Positions 1 to 9,273 of a stretch of DNA of 64,000 nucleotides are shown in pieces. Made by a program: the position numbers and the translations under genes. The notes beneath the pieces were generated by a model. It was not told the DNA's origin. It made no database searches and was given only the letters and a program-made list of their open reading frames with translations. Positions within the stretch are counted from its first letter, which is position 1. The number at the start of each line of letters is the position of its first letter. Source of the DNA: Pseudomonadales bacterium (GTDB lineage Bacteria; Pseudomonadota; Gammaproteobacteria; Pseudomonadales; UBA5862); assembly GCA_024234215.1 (NCBI GenBank), contig JACKOQ010000001.1:558001-622000 (forward strand), given 5' to 3'.

Positions 1-476
1 ACCGGCTGCAAGGGGTCAAGATCAATGACAAGCACATCGAAGTGATCATCCGGCAGATGTTGCGCAAGGTGGACATCGTCGATGCCGGTGACTCCAGCTT
101 CATCAAGGGTGAACAGTCCGAGTATGCGCTGGTGCTCGAGGAGAATGACCGTCTGGTTGCCGAGGGCAAAACCCCGGCGCTGTTCGAGCGGGTTCTGCTG
201 GGCATCACCAAGGCTTCTCTGGCGACCGAATCCTTCATCTCGGCGGCCTCCTTCCAGGAGACCACCCGCGTGCTGACCGAAGCTGCCGTGACCGGCAAGC
301 AGGATCAACTGCGCGGTCTGAAGGAAAATGTCGTCGTCGGCCGGTTGATCCCGGCTGGAACCGGGCTCTCCTACCACAGCGAAGCGCGGCGCAGGCGCCG
401 CCGCGGCGAGATGGAGAGCACCTCGACGGCCAGTGAGGTCGAACAGGCGCTGAGTGAAGAGCTGAAGTCGATCTGA
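1..476 (+). CDS. rpoC: RNA polymerase beta' subunit, C-terminal end (partial)
   Basis: Only the last 157 codons are in the window; the reading frame is already open at base 3 and closes with TGA at 474-476. The stretch RLQGVKINDKHIEVIIRQM followed by LRKV is the highly conserved end of bacterial beta', and ALFERVLLGITKASLATESF and SAASFQETTRVLTEAA match the C-terminal trigger-loop-proximal and clamp region. Beta' forms the catalytic core of RNA polymerase together with beta and the alpha subunit encoded at 17212-18201. Its position just ahead of rpsL is the usual rplJL-rpoBC to str order of Gammaproteobacteria. Confidence 0.98.
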   Translation, partial: RLQGVKINDKHIEVIIRQMLRKVDIVDAGDSSFIKGEQSEYALVLEENDRLVAEGKTPALFERVLLGITKASLATESFISAASFQETTRVLTEAAVTGKQDQLRGLKENVVVGRLIPAGTGLSYHSEARRRRRRGEMESTSTASEVEQALSEELKSI

Positions 477-486
477 GAGGGTGCTG

Positions 487-520
487 GACCCATCCGGTCG
501 CCTGCGCGGCCGGATGGGTC
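487..520 (+). terminator. Hairpin after rpoC, no T-run
   Basis: An 11-bp perfect stem (GACCCATCCGG at 487-497 with CCGGATGGGTC at 510-520) begins 10 bases after the rpoC stop. No run of T follows it, so it is not a classical intrinsic terminator. It could mark the end of the rpoBC transcript, an RNase processing point, or simply protect the 3' end. Confidence 0.5.
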
Positions 521-541
521 GGCTTGCAGCAGCAGGAAAAG

Positions 542-570
542 TTGACGTGAAGTGGCGTGATCATTAGAAT
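542..570 (+). promoter_or_regulatory. sigma-70 promoter of the str operon
   Basis: TTGACG (542-547) and TAGAAT (565-570) are separated by exactly 17 bases, which is near-consensus. The expected transcript would begin around base 577 and carry a leader of about 75 nt before rpsL. It lies downstream of the rpoC hairpin, so the str operon can be transcribed independently of rpoBC. Confidence 0.8.
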
Positions 571-583
571 CCGCCGGCCTGTT

Positions 584-617
584 GGCAGGGGCCTTTTCGA
601 GTGTTCCTGCCTTTTTT
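584..617 (+). terminator. Attenuator-like terminator in the rpsL leader
   Basis: GGCAGG (584-589) pairs with CCTGCC (606-611) and is followed at once by six T and then ATTT, which is the form of an intrinsic terminator. It sits between the str promoter and rpsL. The segment CAGG (586-589) can instead pair with CCTG (578-581) at the very start of the transcript, so two exclusive folds are possible. Regulation by attenuation is inferred from this arrangement; no ligand or protein partner can be read from the sequence. Confidence 0.55.
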
Positions 618-652
618 ATTTATGAAGAAATCTTGATATGGAGTTTGGTTGT

Positions 653-1027
653 ATGGCGACGATCAACCAATTGGTTCGCAAGCCGCGCAAGCGCAGGGTC
701 GTGAAGAGCGATGTCCCCGCGCTGCAATCCTGTCCGCAGCGTCGTGGGGTCTGCACCCGCGTCTACACGACGACCCCGAAAAAACCCAATTCGGCGCTGC
801 GCAAGGTGTGCCGGGTGCGGTTGACCAACGGTTTCGAGGTCTCCTCCTACATTGGCGGCGAAGGCCACAATCTGCAGGAGCACTCGGTGGTGCTGATTCG
901 TGGCGGGCGGGTCAAGGATCTGCCAGGGGTGCGCTACCACACCGTCCGCGGCAGCCTCGACACCTCCGGGGTCAAGGACCGGCGGCAGGCGCGTTCCAAG
1001 TATGGAACCAAGAAGCCAAAGTCGTAA
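653..1027 (+). CDS. rpsL: 30S ribosomal protein S12
   Basis: 124 aa, the same length as E. coli S12, and nearly colinear with it. It contributes to the decoding centre. The streptomycin-contact loop TTTPKKPNSA keeps the wild-type lysine, and GGRVKDLPGVRYH holds the aspartate that RimO methylthiolates in many bacteria. An in-frame ATG five codons earlier (638) was rejected because GGAG at 640-643 lies nine bases before the ATG at 653 and MATINQLVRKPR is the conserved N-terminus. First gene of the str operon. Confidence 0.99.
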   Translation: MATINQLVRKPRKRRVVKSDVPALQSCPQRRGVCTRVYTTTPKKPNSALRKVCRVRLTNGFEVSSYIGGEGHNLQEHSVVLIRGGRVKDLPGVRYHTVRGSLDTSGVKDRRQARSKYGTKKPKS

Positions 1028-1045
1028 AAGACGTTGGCAGTAAGG

Positions 1046-1074
1046 CCGGAGAGCTGCTTGTGCAGCTGTTCCGG
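1046..1074 (+). promoter_or_regulatory. rpsL-rpsG intercistronic hairpin, candidate S7 site
   Basis: CCGGA (1046-1050) pairs with TCCGG (1070-1074) and AGCTGC (1052-1057) with GCAGCT (1062-1067), giving a two-part stem with a small internal loop and a four-base loop TTGT. It occupies most of the 81-base gap between rpsL and rpsG. In E. coli the same gap carries the S7 translational repression site. The function here is an inference from position and structure. Confidence 0.5.
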
Positions 1075-1108
1075 ATCAACCTGAAGAGCATCAAAAGAGG
1101 TAACTGTT

Positions 1109-1579
1109 GTGCCAAGAAGACGCGTCATTGCCAAGCGTGAGATCCTGCCCGATGCCAAATATGGCAGCCCGCTGGTCGCCAGATTCATGAATCACGTGAT
1201 GGAAGATGGCAAGAAATCCATCGCCGAAAGAATCGTCTACGGTGCGCTCGATATCGTCGCCGAGCGTACCAAGGGCGATCCGCTCAAGATTTTCGAGAGT
1301 GCGCTCGATGCAGTGGCGCCACTGGTCGAGGTGAAATCGCGACGGGTGGGTGGCGCAACCTACCAGGTTCCGGTCGAAGTCAGGGCTTCGCGCCGTGGTG
1401 CGTTGTCGATGCGCTGGCTGGTGCAATACTCCCGTGCCCGCAGTGAAAAATCGATGCCGCAACGGCTGGCGGGCGAAATCATGGATGCCGCGCAGGGTCG
1501 CGGCGCAGCGGTCAAGAAGCGTGAAGATGTCCACCGGATGGCCGAAGCCAACAAGGCGTTCTCGCACTACCGTTTTTAA
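1109..1579 (+). CDS. rpsG: 30S ribosomal protein S7
   Basis: 156 aa. Starts at GTG with AGAGG at 1096-1100 upstream. MPRRRVIAKREILPDAKYGS, the VGGATYQVPVEV segment and the RGAAVKKREDVHRMAEANKAF tail region are diagnostic. S7 nucleates assembly of the 30S head by binding the 3' major domain of 16S rRNA, and in E. coli it represses its own operon. Second gene of the str operon. Confidence 0.99.
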   Translation: MPRRRVIAKREILPDAKYGSPLVARFMNHVMEDGKKSIAERIVYGALDIVAERTKGDPLKIFESALDAVAPLVEVKSRRVGGATYQVPVEVRASRRGALSMRWLVQYSRARSEKSMPQRLAGEIMDAAQGRGAAVKKREDVHRMAEANKAFSHYRF

Positions 1580-1618
1580 TCTCGCAGTAATCTCTGATCC
1601 AAGTTCAGGAGCAGTTTC

Positions 1619-3715
1619 GTGGCACGTACGACCCCGTTGAAACGATACCGAAATATCGGCATTTGCGCGCATGTGGATGCAGGCAAGACCACCACCACCG
1701 AGCGGGTGCTGCTCTATACCGGCGTCTCGCACAAACTGGGTGAGGTCCACGAAGGGACCGCCACGATGGACTGGATGGCGCAGGAGCAGGAGCGTGGCAT
1801 CACCATCACCTCCGCGGCCACCACCTGTTTCTGGAAAGGGATGGACCAGCAGTTCGACCAGCACCGCATCAACATCATCGACACCCCGGGCCACGTCGAT
1901 TTCACGATCGAGGTGGAACGTTCGCTGCGGGTGCTGGACGGTGCCGTGGTGGTCTTCTGCGCAACCGCAGGGGTGGAGCCGCAATCGGAAACGGTCTGGC
2001 GTCAGGCCAACAAATATGGCGTGCCGCGCATCGTCTTTGTGAACAAGATGGACCGGGCGGGGGCCGATTTCCTGCGTGTCGTCGATCAGATCAAGAACCG
2101 TCTGGGTGCCAATCCGGTGCCGATTCAGTTGCCGATCGGCAGTGAGGAGAATTTCGAGGGCGTGGTCGACCTGTTGCGCATGAAGGCGATCTACTGGAAC
2201 GAAGCCGACGCGGGCATGACCTACGAGGCGCGGCCGATCTCTGCCGAAATGAAGGAGATCTGCGACAGCTATCGCGAGCTGCTGATCGAGAGTGCCGCCG
2301 AGGCCAGCGATGAACTGATGGAGAAGTACCTCGAAGGCAGTGAGCTCACCACCGACGAGATTCGTCAGGCGCTGCGTGCGCGCACCATCCGCGGCGAAAT
2401 CGTGCCGGCGCTCTGTGGTTCCGCCTTCAAGAACAAGGGCGTGCAGGCCATGCTGGATGCGGTCATCGAATATCTGCCAGCGCCCGACGAGGTCAAGGCC
2501 ATCAGCGGTATGCTGGAGGATGGCGAGACGGTAATCGAGCGCAAATCTTCCGACGACGAGCCCTTTGCGGCGCTGGCCTTCAAGATCGCCACCGACCCCT
2601 ATGTCGGCACCCTGACCTTTTTCCGAGTCTACTCCGGCGTGCTGAGTTCGGGCGATGCGATCTACAACTCGGTCAAGGGCAAGCGCGAGCGTGTAGGCCG
2701 CATGGTGCAGATGCATGCCAATGACCGCACCGAAATCAAAGAGGTTCGCGCGGGTGACATCGCTGCTGCGGTGGGTCTGAAAGATGTCACCACCGGTGAC
2801 ACGCTGTGCGACCTCAACAAGCCGGTGGTGCTCGAGCGGATGGAGTTCCCGGAGCCGGTCATCTCGGTTGCGGTGGAGCCGAAATCGAAGCCCGATCAAG
2901 AGAAGATGGGGGTGGCGCTCGGCAAGCTGGCGCAAGAGGATCCGTCATTCCGGGTCAAGACCGACGAAGAGTCGGGTCAGACCATCATCTCCGGCATGGG
3001 CGAGCTGCACCTCGACATCATCGTCGACCGGATGCGGCGTGAATTTGGCGTCGAGGCCAACATCGGCAAGCCGCAGGTGGCCTACCGCGAAACCATTCGC
3101 AAGAAGGTCGAGGTTGAAGGCAAGTTCGTCCGGCAATCGGGCGGTCGTGGCCAGTATGGTCATGTCTGGCTGCGGCTCGAACCGCTCCCCGAGGGTGAAG
3201 AGTATCAATTCGTCAACGAAGTGGTGGGCGGCACCGTGCCCCGCGAATATATTCCAGCGGTTGACAAGGGGGTGCGCGAGCAGATGCAGAATGGCATCTT
3301 GGCCGGCTACCCGCTGCTGGCACTGAAGGCCACGATTTTCGATGGCTCATACCACGATGTCGACTCAAATGAGATGGCCTTCAAGGTCGCAGGATCGATG
3401 GCGCTGAAGAAGGGTGCGCTCGAAGCGGACCCGGTACTGCTCGAACCGATCATGAAGGTTGAAGTGGTCACGCCAGAGGATTACATGGGAGATGTGGTGG
3501 GCGACCTGAACCGGCGCCGCGGCATGATCCAGGGCATGGATGATTCCCCTTCTGGCAAGGTGGTCACCGCCGAGGTGCCACTGGCCGAGATGTTCGGCTA
3601 CTCCACCGACCTGCGTTCCGCAACGCAGGGGCGAGCGACCTATTCGATGGAGTTCAAGCGCTACGCCGAGACTCCCAACAACATTGCTGAAGCCATCATC
3701 AGCAAGAACAAGTAA
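1619..3715 (+). CDS. fusA: Translation elongation factor G
   Basis: 698 aa, close to the usual 700. GTG start with AGGAG at 1607-1611. The GTPase motifs are intact: AHVDAGKT at residues 17-24, the switch I sequence QERGITITSAATT around 57-69, DTPGHVDF at 88-95 and NKMD at 141-144. Domains II to V follow, with the GQYGHV loop of domain IV and the PLAEMFGYSTDLRSATQGRA region of domain V near the C-terminus. It catalyses ribosomal translocation and, with RRF, recycling. It lies between rpsG and tuf as in the standard str operon. Confidence 0.99.
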   Translation: MARTTPLKRYRNIGICAHVDAGKTTTTERVLLYTGVSHKLGEVHEGTATMDWMAQEQERGITITSAATTCFWKGMDQQFDQHRINIIDTPGHVDFTIEVERSLRVLDGAVVVFCATAGVEPQSETVWRQANKYGVPRIVFVNKMDRAGADFLRVVDQIKNRLGANPVPIQLPIGSEENFEGVVDLLRMKAIYWNEADAGMTYEARPISAEMKEICDSYRELLIESAAEASDELMEKYLEGSELTTDEIRQALRARTIRGEIVPALCGSAFKNKGVQAMLDAVIEYLPAPDEVKAISGMLEDGETVIERKSSDDEPFAALAFKIATDPYVGTLTFFRVYSGVLSSGDAIYNSVKGKRERVGRMVQMHANDRTEIKEVRAGDIAAAVGLKDVTTGDTLCDLNKPVVLERMEFPEPVISVAVEPKSKPDQEKMGVALGKLAQEDPSFRVKTDEESGQTIISGMGELHLDIIVDRMRREFGVEANIGKPQVAYRETIRKKVEVEGKFVRQSGGRGQYGHVWLRLEPLPEGEEYQFVNEVVGGTVPREYIPAVDKGVREQMQNGILAGYPLLALKATIFDGSYHDVDSNEMAFKVAGSMALKKGALEADPVLLEPIMKVEVVTPEDYMGDVVGDLNRRRGMIQGMDDSPSGKVVTAEVPLAEMFGYSTDLRSATQGRATYSMEFKRYAETPNNIAEAIISKNK

Positions 3716-3755
3716 AACAACTGATTCATTCCCTTGATGCAAGGAGGGGTGTGCC

Positions 3756-4946
<1,191 letters not shown>

Positions 4947-4983
4947 GCGAGGGATTCCAAGCGGATTGTGCCGGCATCCTTTC

Positions 4984-5012
4984 TTGACAGCAGGAGCGGC
5001 CATCTATAACAT
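4984..5012 (+). promoter_or_regulatory. Candidate promoter of the S10 operon
   Basis: A perfect TTGACA (4984-4989) is followed by TATAAC (5005-5010, 15-base spacer) or TAACAT (5007-5012, 17-base spacer) in the tuf-rpsJ gap. The resulting leader would be only about 50 nt, too short for an E. coli-type S10 leader with the L4-responsive attenuator. A small hairpin, TGTCT (5045-5049) with AGACA (5053-5057), sits just ahead of the rpsJ Shine-Dalgarno sequence. Confidence 0.6.
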
Positions 5013-5069
5013 GCTGCTTCCTTTTTTGGCCGGCATGGATTCGGTGTCTGATAGACAGTGTAGGACCAA

Positions 5070-5381
5070 ATGCAAAATCAACGAATACGCATACGTCTCA
5101 AAGCTTTTGATCATCGCCTGATCGATGTTTCAGCACAAGAGATCGTGGAAACTGCCAAGCGCACTGGTGCGCAGGTCAAGGGGCCGATTCCGCTGCCGAC
5201 TCGCAAGGAGCGTTTCACGGTGCTGATTTCGCCGCACGTGAATAAGGATGCGCGCGATCAGTATGAGATCCGCACTTACAAAAGACTGCTGGACATCGTC
5301 GATCCGACAGACAAGACGGTCGATGCATTGATGAAGCTCGATCTCGCTGCAGGGGTTGATGTTCAGATCAGTCTCGGCTGA
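5070..5381 (+). CDS. rpsJ: 30S ribosomal protein S10
   Basis: 103 aa, the normal length. RIRLKAFDHRLID, the GPIPLPTRKERFTVLISPHVNKDARDQYE region and the ending LPAGVDVQI-like LAAGVDVQISLG identify it. S10 binds the 30S head and is also NusE, partner of NusB in antitermination. AGGA at 5062-5065 is close to the start codon. The AT-richer base composition of the ribosomal block begins with this gene. Confidence 0.99.
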   Translation: MQNQRIRIRLKAFDHRLIDVSAQEIVETAKRTGAQVKGPIPLPTRKERFTVLISPHVNKDARDQYEIRTYKRLLDIVDPTDKTVDALMKLDLAAGVDVQISLG

Positions 5382-5497
5382 GTTGGTCTGCTGATGGTTA
5401 ATCATCGCGCAAATCGCGATCCCATGAATAATGATGTGTAGCACTTTGAAATAAGTGGCCATAGCGGGTGAGAGCCCCATGCACAGGAGAGAGTCTG

Positions 5498-6133
5498 ATG
5501 TCGATTGGTTTAGTGGGGCGGAAGAGCGGCATGACCAGGCTTTTTACGCCTGCGGGTGAATCGATTCCGGTCACGGTTTTGGAGGTTTCGCCCAATCGCG
5601 TAGTTCAGGTCAAGAGTGCCGCGCGTGATGGGTATTGTGCCGTTCAGGTCACGACGGGTTCGAGAAAAGCGTCGCGGGTTGCAAAGGCTGAAGCGGGTCA
5701 TTTCGCCAAGGCGAATGTCGAGGCGGGGCGCGGGTTGTGGGAGTTCGTGATTGAGGGTGAGTCGGAGTTGGTGTCTGGCGGCGAGCTCGATCTTTCGATC
5801 TTTGAGGTCGGCCAGCATGTGGATGTGACTGGAGTGTCGAAAGGCAAGGGCTTTGCGGGTGTGGTGAAGCGTTGGAATTTTCGTACGCAGGATGCGACGC
5901 ATGGCAATTCGCTGTCGCACCGCGCGCCTGGCTCGATTGGTCAGAACCAGACGCCAGGTCGGGTCTGGAAAGGAAAAAAGATGGCTGGGCACATGGGGGC
6001 CGAGCAGGTCACCGCGCTCAATCTGGAAATTGTCAAGATCGATCTCGAGAAGAATGCGCTGCTCGTGCGGGGTGCCGTACCGGGAGCGGCAGGTGGTGAT
6101 TTGATCGTCAGACCATCTGTGAAGTCAAAGTGA
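5498..6133 (+). CDS. rplC: 50S ribosomal protein L3
   Basis: 211 aa. MSIGLVGRKSGMTR is the conserved start, preceded by AGGAGAGAG; an upstream in-frame ATG at 5468 would add ten non-conserved residues and was rejected. VTGVSKGKGFAGVVKRWNF and HRAPGSIGQNQTPGRVWKGKKMAGHMG carry the loop that reaches the peptidyl-transferase centre and the glutamine that PrmB methylates. It is separated from rpsJ by an unusually long 116-base gap with a small hairpin (5404-5420). Confidence 0.99.
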   Translation: MSIGLVGRKSGMTRLFTPAGESIPVTVLEVSPNRVVQVKSAARDGYCAVQVTTGSRKASRVAKAEAGHFAKANVEAGRGLWEFVIEGESELVSGGELDLSIFEVGQHVDVTGVSKGKGFAGVVKRWNFRTQDATHGNSLSHRAPGSIGQNQTPGRVWKGKKMAGHMGAEQVTALNLEIVKIDLEKNALLVRGAVPGAAGGDLIVRPSVKSK

Positions 6134-6141
6134 GGCCGATC

Positions 6142-6765
6142 ATGGAGCTTGAAGTTAAATCCTTTGTCGATGGCGAAATTCCTTCTGGATCGATTTCGCT
6201 TTCTGATCAGGTCTTCGGTCAGGAGTTCAACGAGTCGCTGGTTCATCAGATTGTCGTGGCCTACTTGGCGGGTGGTCGGCAGGGCTCGAAGGGGCAGAAG
6301 ACGCGCGCCGAGGTGCGTGGTGGCGGGAAAAAACCGTGGCGACAAAAGGGTTCAGGGCGTGCGCGCGCTGGATCGAGCCGCAGCCCGCTGTGGCGATCGG
6401 GTGGTAAAAGCTTTGCGGCCACTCCGCGTGATCATGGGCAGAAGGTCAACAGAAAGATGTACCGGGCAGCGCTTCGCTCGATTTTTTCTGAGCTGGTTCG
6501 GCAGGAGCGGGTCACTGTGTTGGCTGACTTCTCTCTTGAGTCGCCCAAGACCAAGAATCTCCTGGAGAAACTGAGTGGAATCCAGGAGCAGAAGATCCTG
6601 ATCGTTACGCTGGAGTTTGAGAACAATCTCTATCTGGCCTCACGAAACTTGATCGGGGTTGATGTCCTTGAGGCCGATTCGGTCGATCCGGTTTCCTTGG
6701 TCGGAAGCGAAAGGATTCTAGTGACTCTTTCTGCATTGAAGAAAATTGAAGAGGCGTTGGCATGA
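6142..6765 (+). CDS. rplD: 50S ribosomal protein L4
   Basis: 207 aa. The ATG at 6142 has GAGG (6132-6135) in front, overlapping the rplC stop; a GTG at 6130 would add four residues. The loop GQKTRAEVRGGGKKPWRQKGSGRARAGS-type segment (residues about 50-80) lines the exit tunnel. In E. coli L4 represses the S10 operon through its leader, but the leader here looks too short for that mechanism. Confidence 0.98.
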   Translation: MELEVKSFVDGEIPSGSISLSDQVFGQEFNESLVHQIVVAYLAGGRQGSKGQKTRAEVRGGGKKPWRQKGSGRARAGSSRSPLWRSGGKSFAATPRDHGQKVNRKMYRAALRSIFSELVRQERVTVLADFSLESPKTKNLLEKLSGIQEQKILIVTLEFENNLYLASRNLIGVDVLEADSVDPVSLVGSERILVTLSALKKIEEALA

Positions 6766-7058
6766 ATCAGGAGCGCATTTACAGCATACTGCTGAGTCCT
6801 CATGTCTCCGAGAAAGCAGCCGGAGTAGCTGGGAAATACAACCAGTATGTCTTCCGGGTTGCAAAAAACTCGAACAAAAGAGAGATTCACAAGGCGGTCG
6901 AGACGCTTTTCAAGGTAAAAGTTTCTTCTGTTCAAACGCTCAATGTAAAAGGCAAAGTCAAAAGAAACCGGCATGGGCTGGTTAACAGGCCGGACTGGAA
7001 GAAAGCGTATGTGCTTCTTGAGCCCGGCAATGACATCGACTTCACTTCGATAGGCTGA
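6762..7058 (+). CDS. rplW: 50S ribosomal protein L23
   Basis: 98 aa. The ATG overlaps the rplD stop in ATGA, so translation is probably coupled. LLSPHVSEKA, NQYVFRVAKNSNKREIHKAVETLFKVKV and NVKGKVKR are typical. L23 sits at the tunnel exit and is the docking site for trigger factor and SRP. Confidence 0.98.
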   Translation: MNQERIYSILLSPHVSEKAAGVAGKYNQYVFRVAKNSNKREIHKAVETLFKVKVSSVQTLNVKGKVKRNRHGLVNRPDWKKAYVLLEPGNDIDFTSIG

Positions 7059-7072
7059 TCTGGGGATTTCTG

Positions 7073-7900
7073 ATGGCAGTTTTGAGTAAAAAACCGACTT
7101 CGCCGGGGCGAAGATTCCAGATCAGTGTCACCAATCCAGAATTGCACAAGGGTGCGCCGTGCGCGGCGCTTCTGGAAAAGAAGCGCAAGAATGGCGGGCG
7201 AAACAACGCTGGGAGAATCACCGTTCGGCATCAGGGCGGCGGGCACAAGCAACACTATCGAGTGATCGACTTTCGCCGCGACAAGGATTCCATTCCATCT
7301 GTCGTTGAGCGAATCGAGTATGATCCAAACCGCAGTGCCCACATCGCGCTGCTTAAATACCGCGACGGCGAGCGGCGCTACATCGTTGCGCCAAAAGGGT
7401 TGAAAGCCGGCGATGAGGTTGTTTCAGGTCCATTGGCGCCGATCAAGGCGGGTAATGCATTGGCGCTCAGAAGCATCCCGTTGGGAAGCCTGATTCACTG
7501 TGTTGAACTGAAACCTGGAAAGGGTGCGCAATTGGCCCGAAGTGCCGGTGCGTCGATCCAGTTGGTGGCGAAAGAGGGTGTTTATGCGACCCTTCGCCTT
7601 AAATCTGGAGAGATGCGCAAGGTTTCGATCGAGTGTCGGGCCAGCATTGGCGAGGTTTCTAACAGCGAGCACAACCTGAGATCGCTGGGTAAAGCGGGCG
7701 CGTCGCGCTGGCGTGGTCGCAGGCCCACAGTGCGTGGTGTGGCGATGAACCCGGTTGACCATCCGCATGGAGGTGGAGAGGGTAGAACATCCGGTGGTCG
7801 GCATCCGGTAACGCCGTGGGGTATTCCGACCAAGGGTTACAAGACGCGGTCAAACAAGCGCACCCAAGACCTTATCATCAAGCGTAGAAATCAGAAGTAA
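7073..7900 (+). CDS. rplB: 50S ribosomal protein L2
   Basis: 275 aa against 273 in E. coli. RRFQISVTNPELHKG at the start, GGRNNAGRITVRHQGGGHK, and the C-terminal MNPVDHPHGGGEGR with the histidine needed for peptidyl-transferase activity are all present. L2 helps subunit association and tRNA binding. It lies 14 bases after rplW. Confidence 0.99.
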   Translation: MAVLSKKPTSPGRRFQISVTNPELHKGAPCAALLEKKRKNGGRNNAGRITVRHQGGGHKQHYRVIDFRRDKDSIPSVVERIEYDPNRSAHIALLKYRDGERRYIVAPKGLKAGDEVVSGPLAPIKAGNALALRSIPLGSLIHCVELKPGKGAQLARSAGASIQLVAKEGVYATLRLKSGEMRKVSIECRASIGEVSNSEHNLRSLGKAGASRWRGRRPTVRGVAMNPVDHPHGGGEGRTSGGRHPVTPWGIPTKGYKTRSNKRTQDLIIKRRNQK

Positions 7901-7920
7901 TTGAATTTTCGGAGATTCTT

Positions 7921-8196
7921 GTGCCTCGCTCATTAAAAAAAGGTCCATTTTGCGATTTTCATCTTTTCAGAAAGGTGGAAGTTGCAGCGACAAAAAGTGA
8001 CAAGCGGCCAATTAAGACGTGGTCGAGGCGGTCGATGATTCTTCCGGAAATGGTTGGTTTGACCATTGCGGTTCACAATGGCAAGCAGCATGTTCCGATC
8101 TTTGTTTCGGAAGACATGGTTGGGCACAAGCTGGGAGAGTTTGCGGCAACCAGAACCTTCCGCGGGCATGTGGCGGACAAGAAGGCCAAGCGCTAA
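7921..8196 (+). CDS. rpsS: 30S ribosomal protein S19
   Basis: 91 aa, GTG start with GGAG upstream. PRSLKKGPFCDFHL, IKTWSRRSMILPEMVG, VHNGKQHVPIFV and MVGHKLGEFAATRTFRGH are the family signature. S19 pairs with S13 in the head and contacts the A-site tRNA. Confidence 0.98.
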   Translation: MPRSLKKGPFCDFHLFRKVEVAATKSDKRPIKTWSRRSMILPEMVGLTIAVHNGKQHVPIFVSEDMVGHKLGEFAATRTFRGHVADKKAKR

Positions 8197-8220
8197 CAGC
8201 GGTTTTAGAGAGGATTTACG

Positions 8221-8553
8221 ATGGAGACGATGGCGCGGCTGAAGATGGCGGGGATGTCTGCCCAGAAAGCCAGATTGGTCGTGGATCAGATTCGAGGTAA
8301 GCGTGTTGATGAGGCGCTGAATCTTCTGGCCTACAGTCCTAAAAATTCTGCAAAAGTGATCAGAAAGGTTCTGAGTTCAGCGATTGCCAATGCGGAGCAT
8401 AATTTTGGCGCGGATATCGATAGGCTCAAAATTTCAACTGCATATGTTGATGAGGGTGTAACGCTCAAGAGAATACGGCCGCGTGCCAAGGGCCGCGCTG
8501 ACCGCATTTCCAAGCGCAGCTGCCACATCTCCATTAAAGTGTCCGAAATCTAG
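8221..8553 (+). CDS. rplV: 50S ribosomal protein L22
   Basis: 110 aa, as in E. coli. SAQKARLVVDQIRGKRVDEALN and the beta-hairpin RIRPRAKGRADRISKRSCHI, which extends into the exit tunnel and is the site of macrolide-resistance mutations, are intact. Confidence 0.98.
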   Translation: METMARLKMAGMSAQKARLVVDQIRGKRVDEALNLLAYSPKNSAKVIRKVLSSAIANAEHNFGADIDRLKISTAYVDEGVTLKRIRPRAKGRADRISKRSCHISIKVSEI

Positions 8554-8562
8554 GAGCTGATC

Positions 8563-9210
8563 ATGGGTCAGAAAGTCAACCCCACCGGAATTCGCCTGGG
8601 CATTACCAAGGGGCACAATTCAGTCTGGTATGCGGACCGTGATCGTTATCAGAAAACCTTGCTCGCTGATGTCCGGGCACGGGAGTATATATTCAAGAAG
8701 CTCGCGGGAGCATCGATCAGCCGCATAGAAATCGAGCGGCCGGCGCAGACGGCCAAAATTACGCTCTATACGGCGCGCCCAGGAATTGTGATCGGAAAGA
8801 AAGGCGAAGATGTCGAAAAACTGAAGAAAGAAGTCTTCGGCATTCTGAATGTTCCGGTGCAGATCAGCATTGAGGAGATCCGAAAGCCGGACATCGAATC
8901 GCAGCTGGTTGCAGACAGTATTGCGCAGCAGCTGGAGCGCAGGGTGATGTTCCGTCGTGCCATGAAGCGAGCGGTTCAAAATGCACTTCGCCAGGGGGCT
9001 GAAGGGGTCAAAGTGCAGGTTTCCGGTCGCCTTGGTGGTACTGACATTGCGCGGACCGAATGGTATCGGGAGGGGCGCGTACCCTTGCACACATTGCGTG
9101 CAGAGATTGATTACGCCACATCGACCGCCAAGACCACTTATGGAATCATCGGCGTCAAGGTGTGGATTTTCAAGGGCGAAGTTTTGGATCGCCGCGAGCG
9201 CAAAGAGTAA
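8563..9210 (+). CDS. rpsC: 30S ribosomal protein S3
   Basis: 215 aa, shorter than the 233 aa of E. coli because the lysine-rich C-terminal tail is missing; the protein ends soon after GVIGVKVWIFKGE. MGQKVNPTGIRLGI, the KH domain with IVIGKKGEDVEKLKKE, and GRLGGTDIARTEWYREGRVPLHTLRA are present. S3 forms part of the mRNA entry channel and its helicase. Confidence 0.98.
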   Translation: MGQKVNPTGIRLGITKGHNSVWYADRDRYQKTLLADVRAREYIFKKLAGASISRIEIERPAQTAKITLYTARPGIVIGKKGEDVEKLKKEVFGILNVPVQISIEEIRKPDIESQLVADSIAQQLERRVMFRRAMKRAVQNALRQGAEGVKVQVSGRLGGTDIARTEWYREGRVPLHTLRAEIDYATSTAKTTYGIIGVKVWIFKGEVLDRRERKE

Positions 9211-9273
9211 GGTGCGCAGGTTAAACTTGAAGGAAATTCGATCTAAATTGCTTCGAAGATAAAAGGCCAAACA

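Noticed and set aside
1091..2935. 614-codon ORF on the - strand across rpsG and fusA
   Set aside because: Antisense shadow of strongly conserved genes in GC-rich DNA; its sequence is rich in His, Arg, Asp and Leu without any domain.
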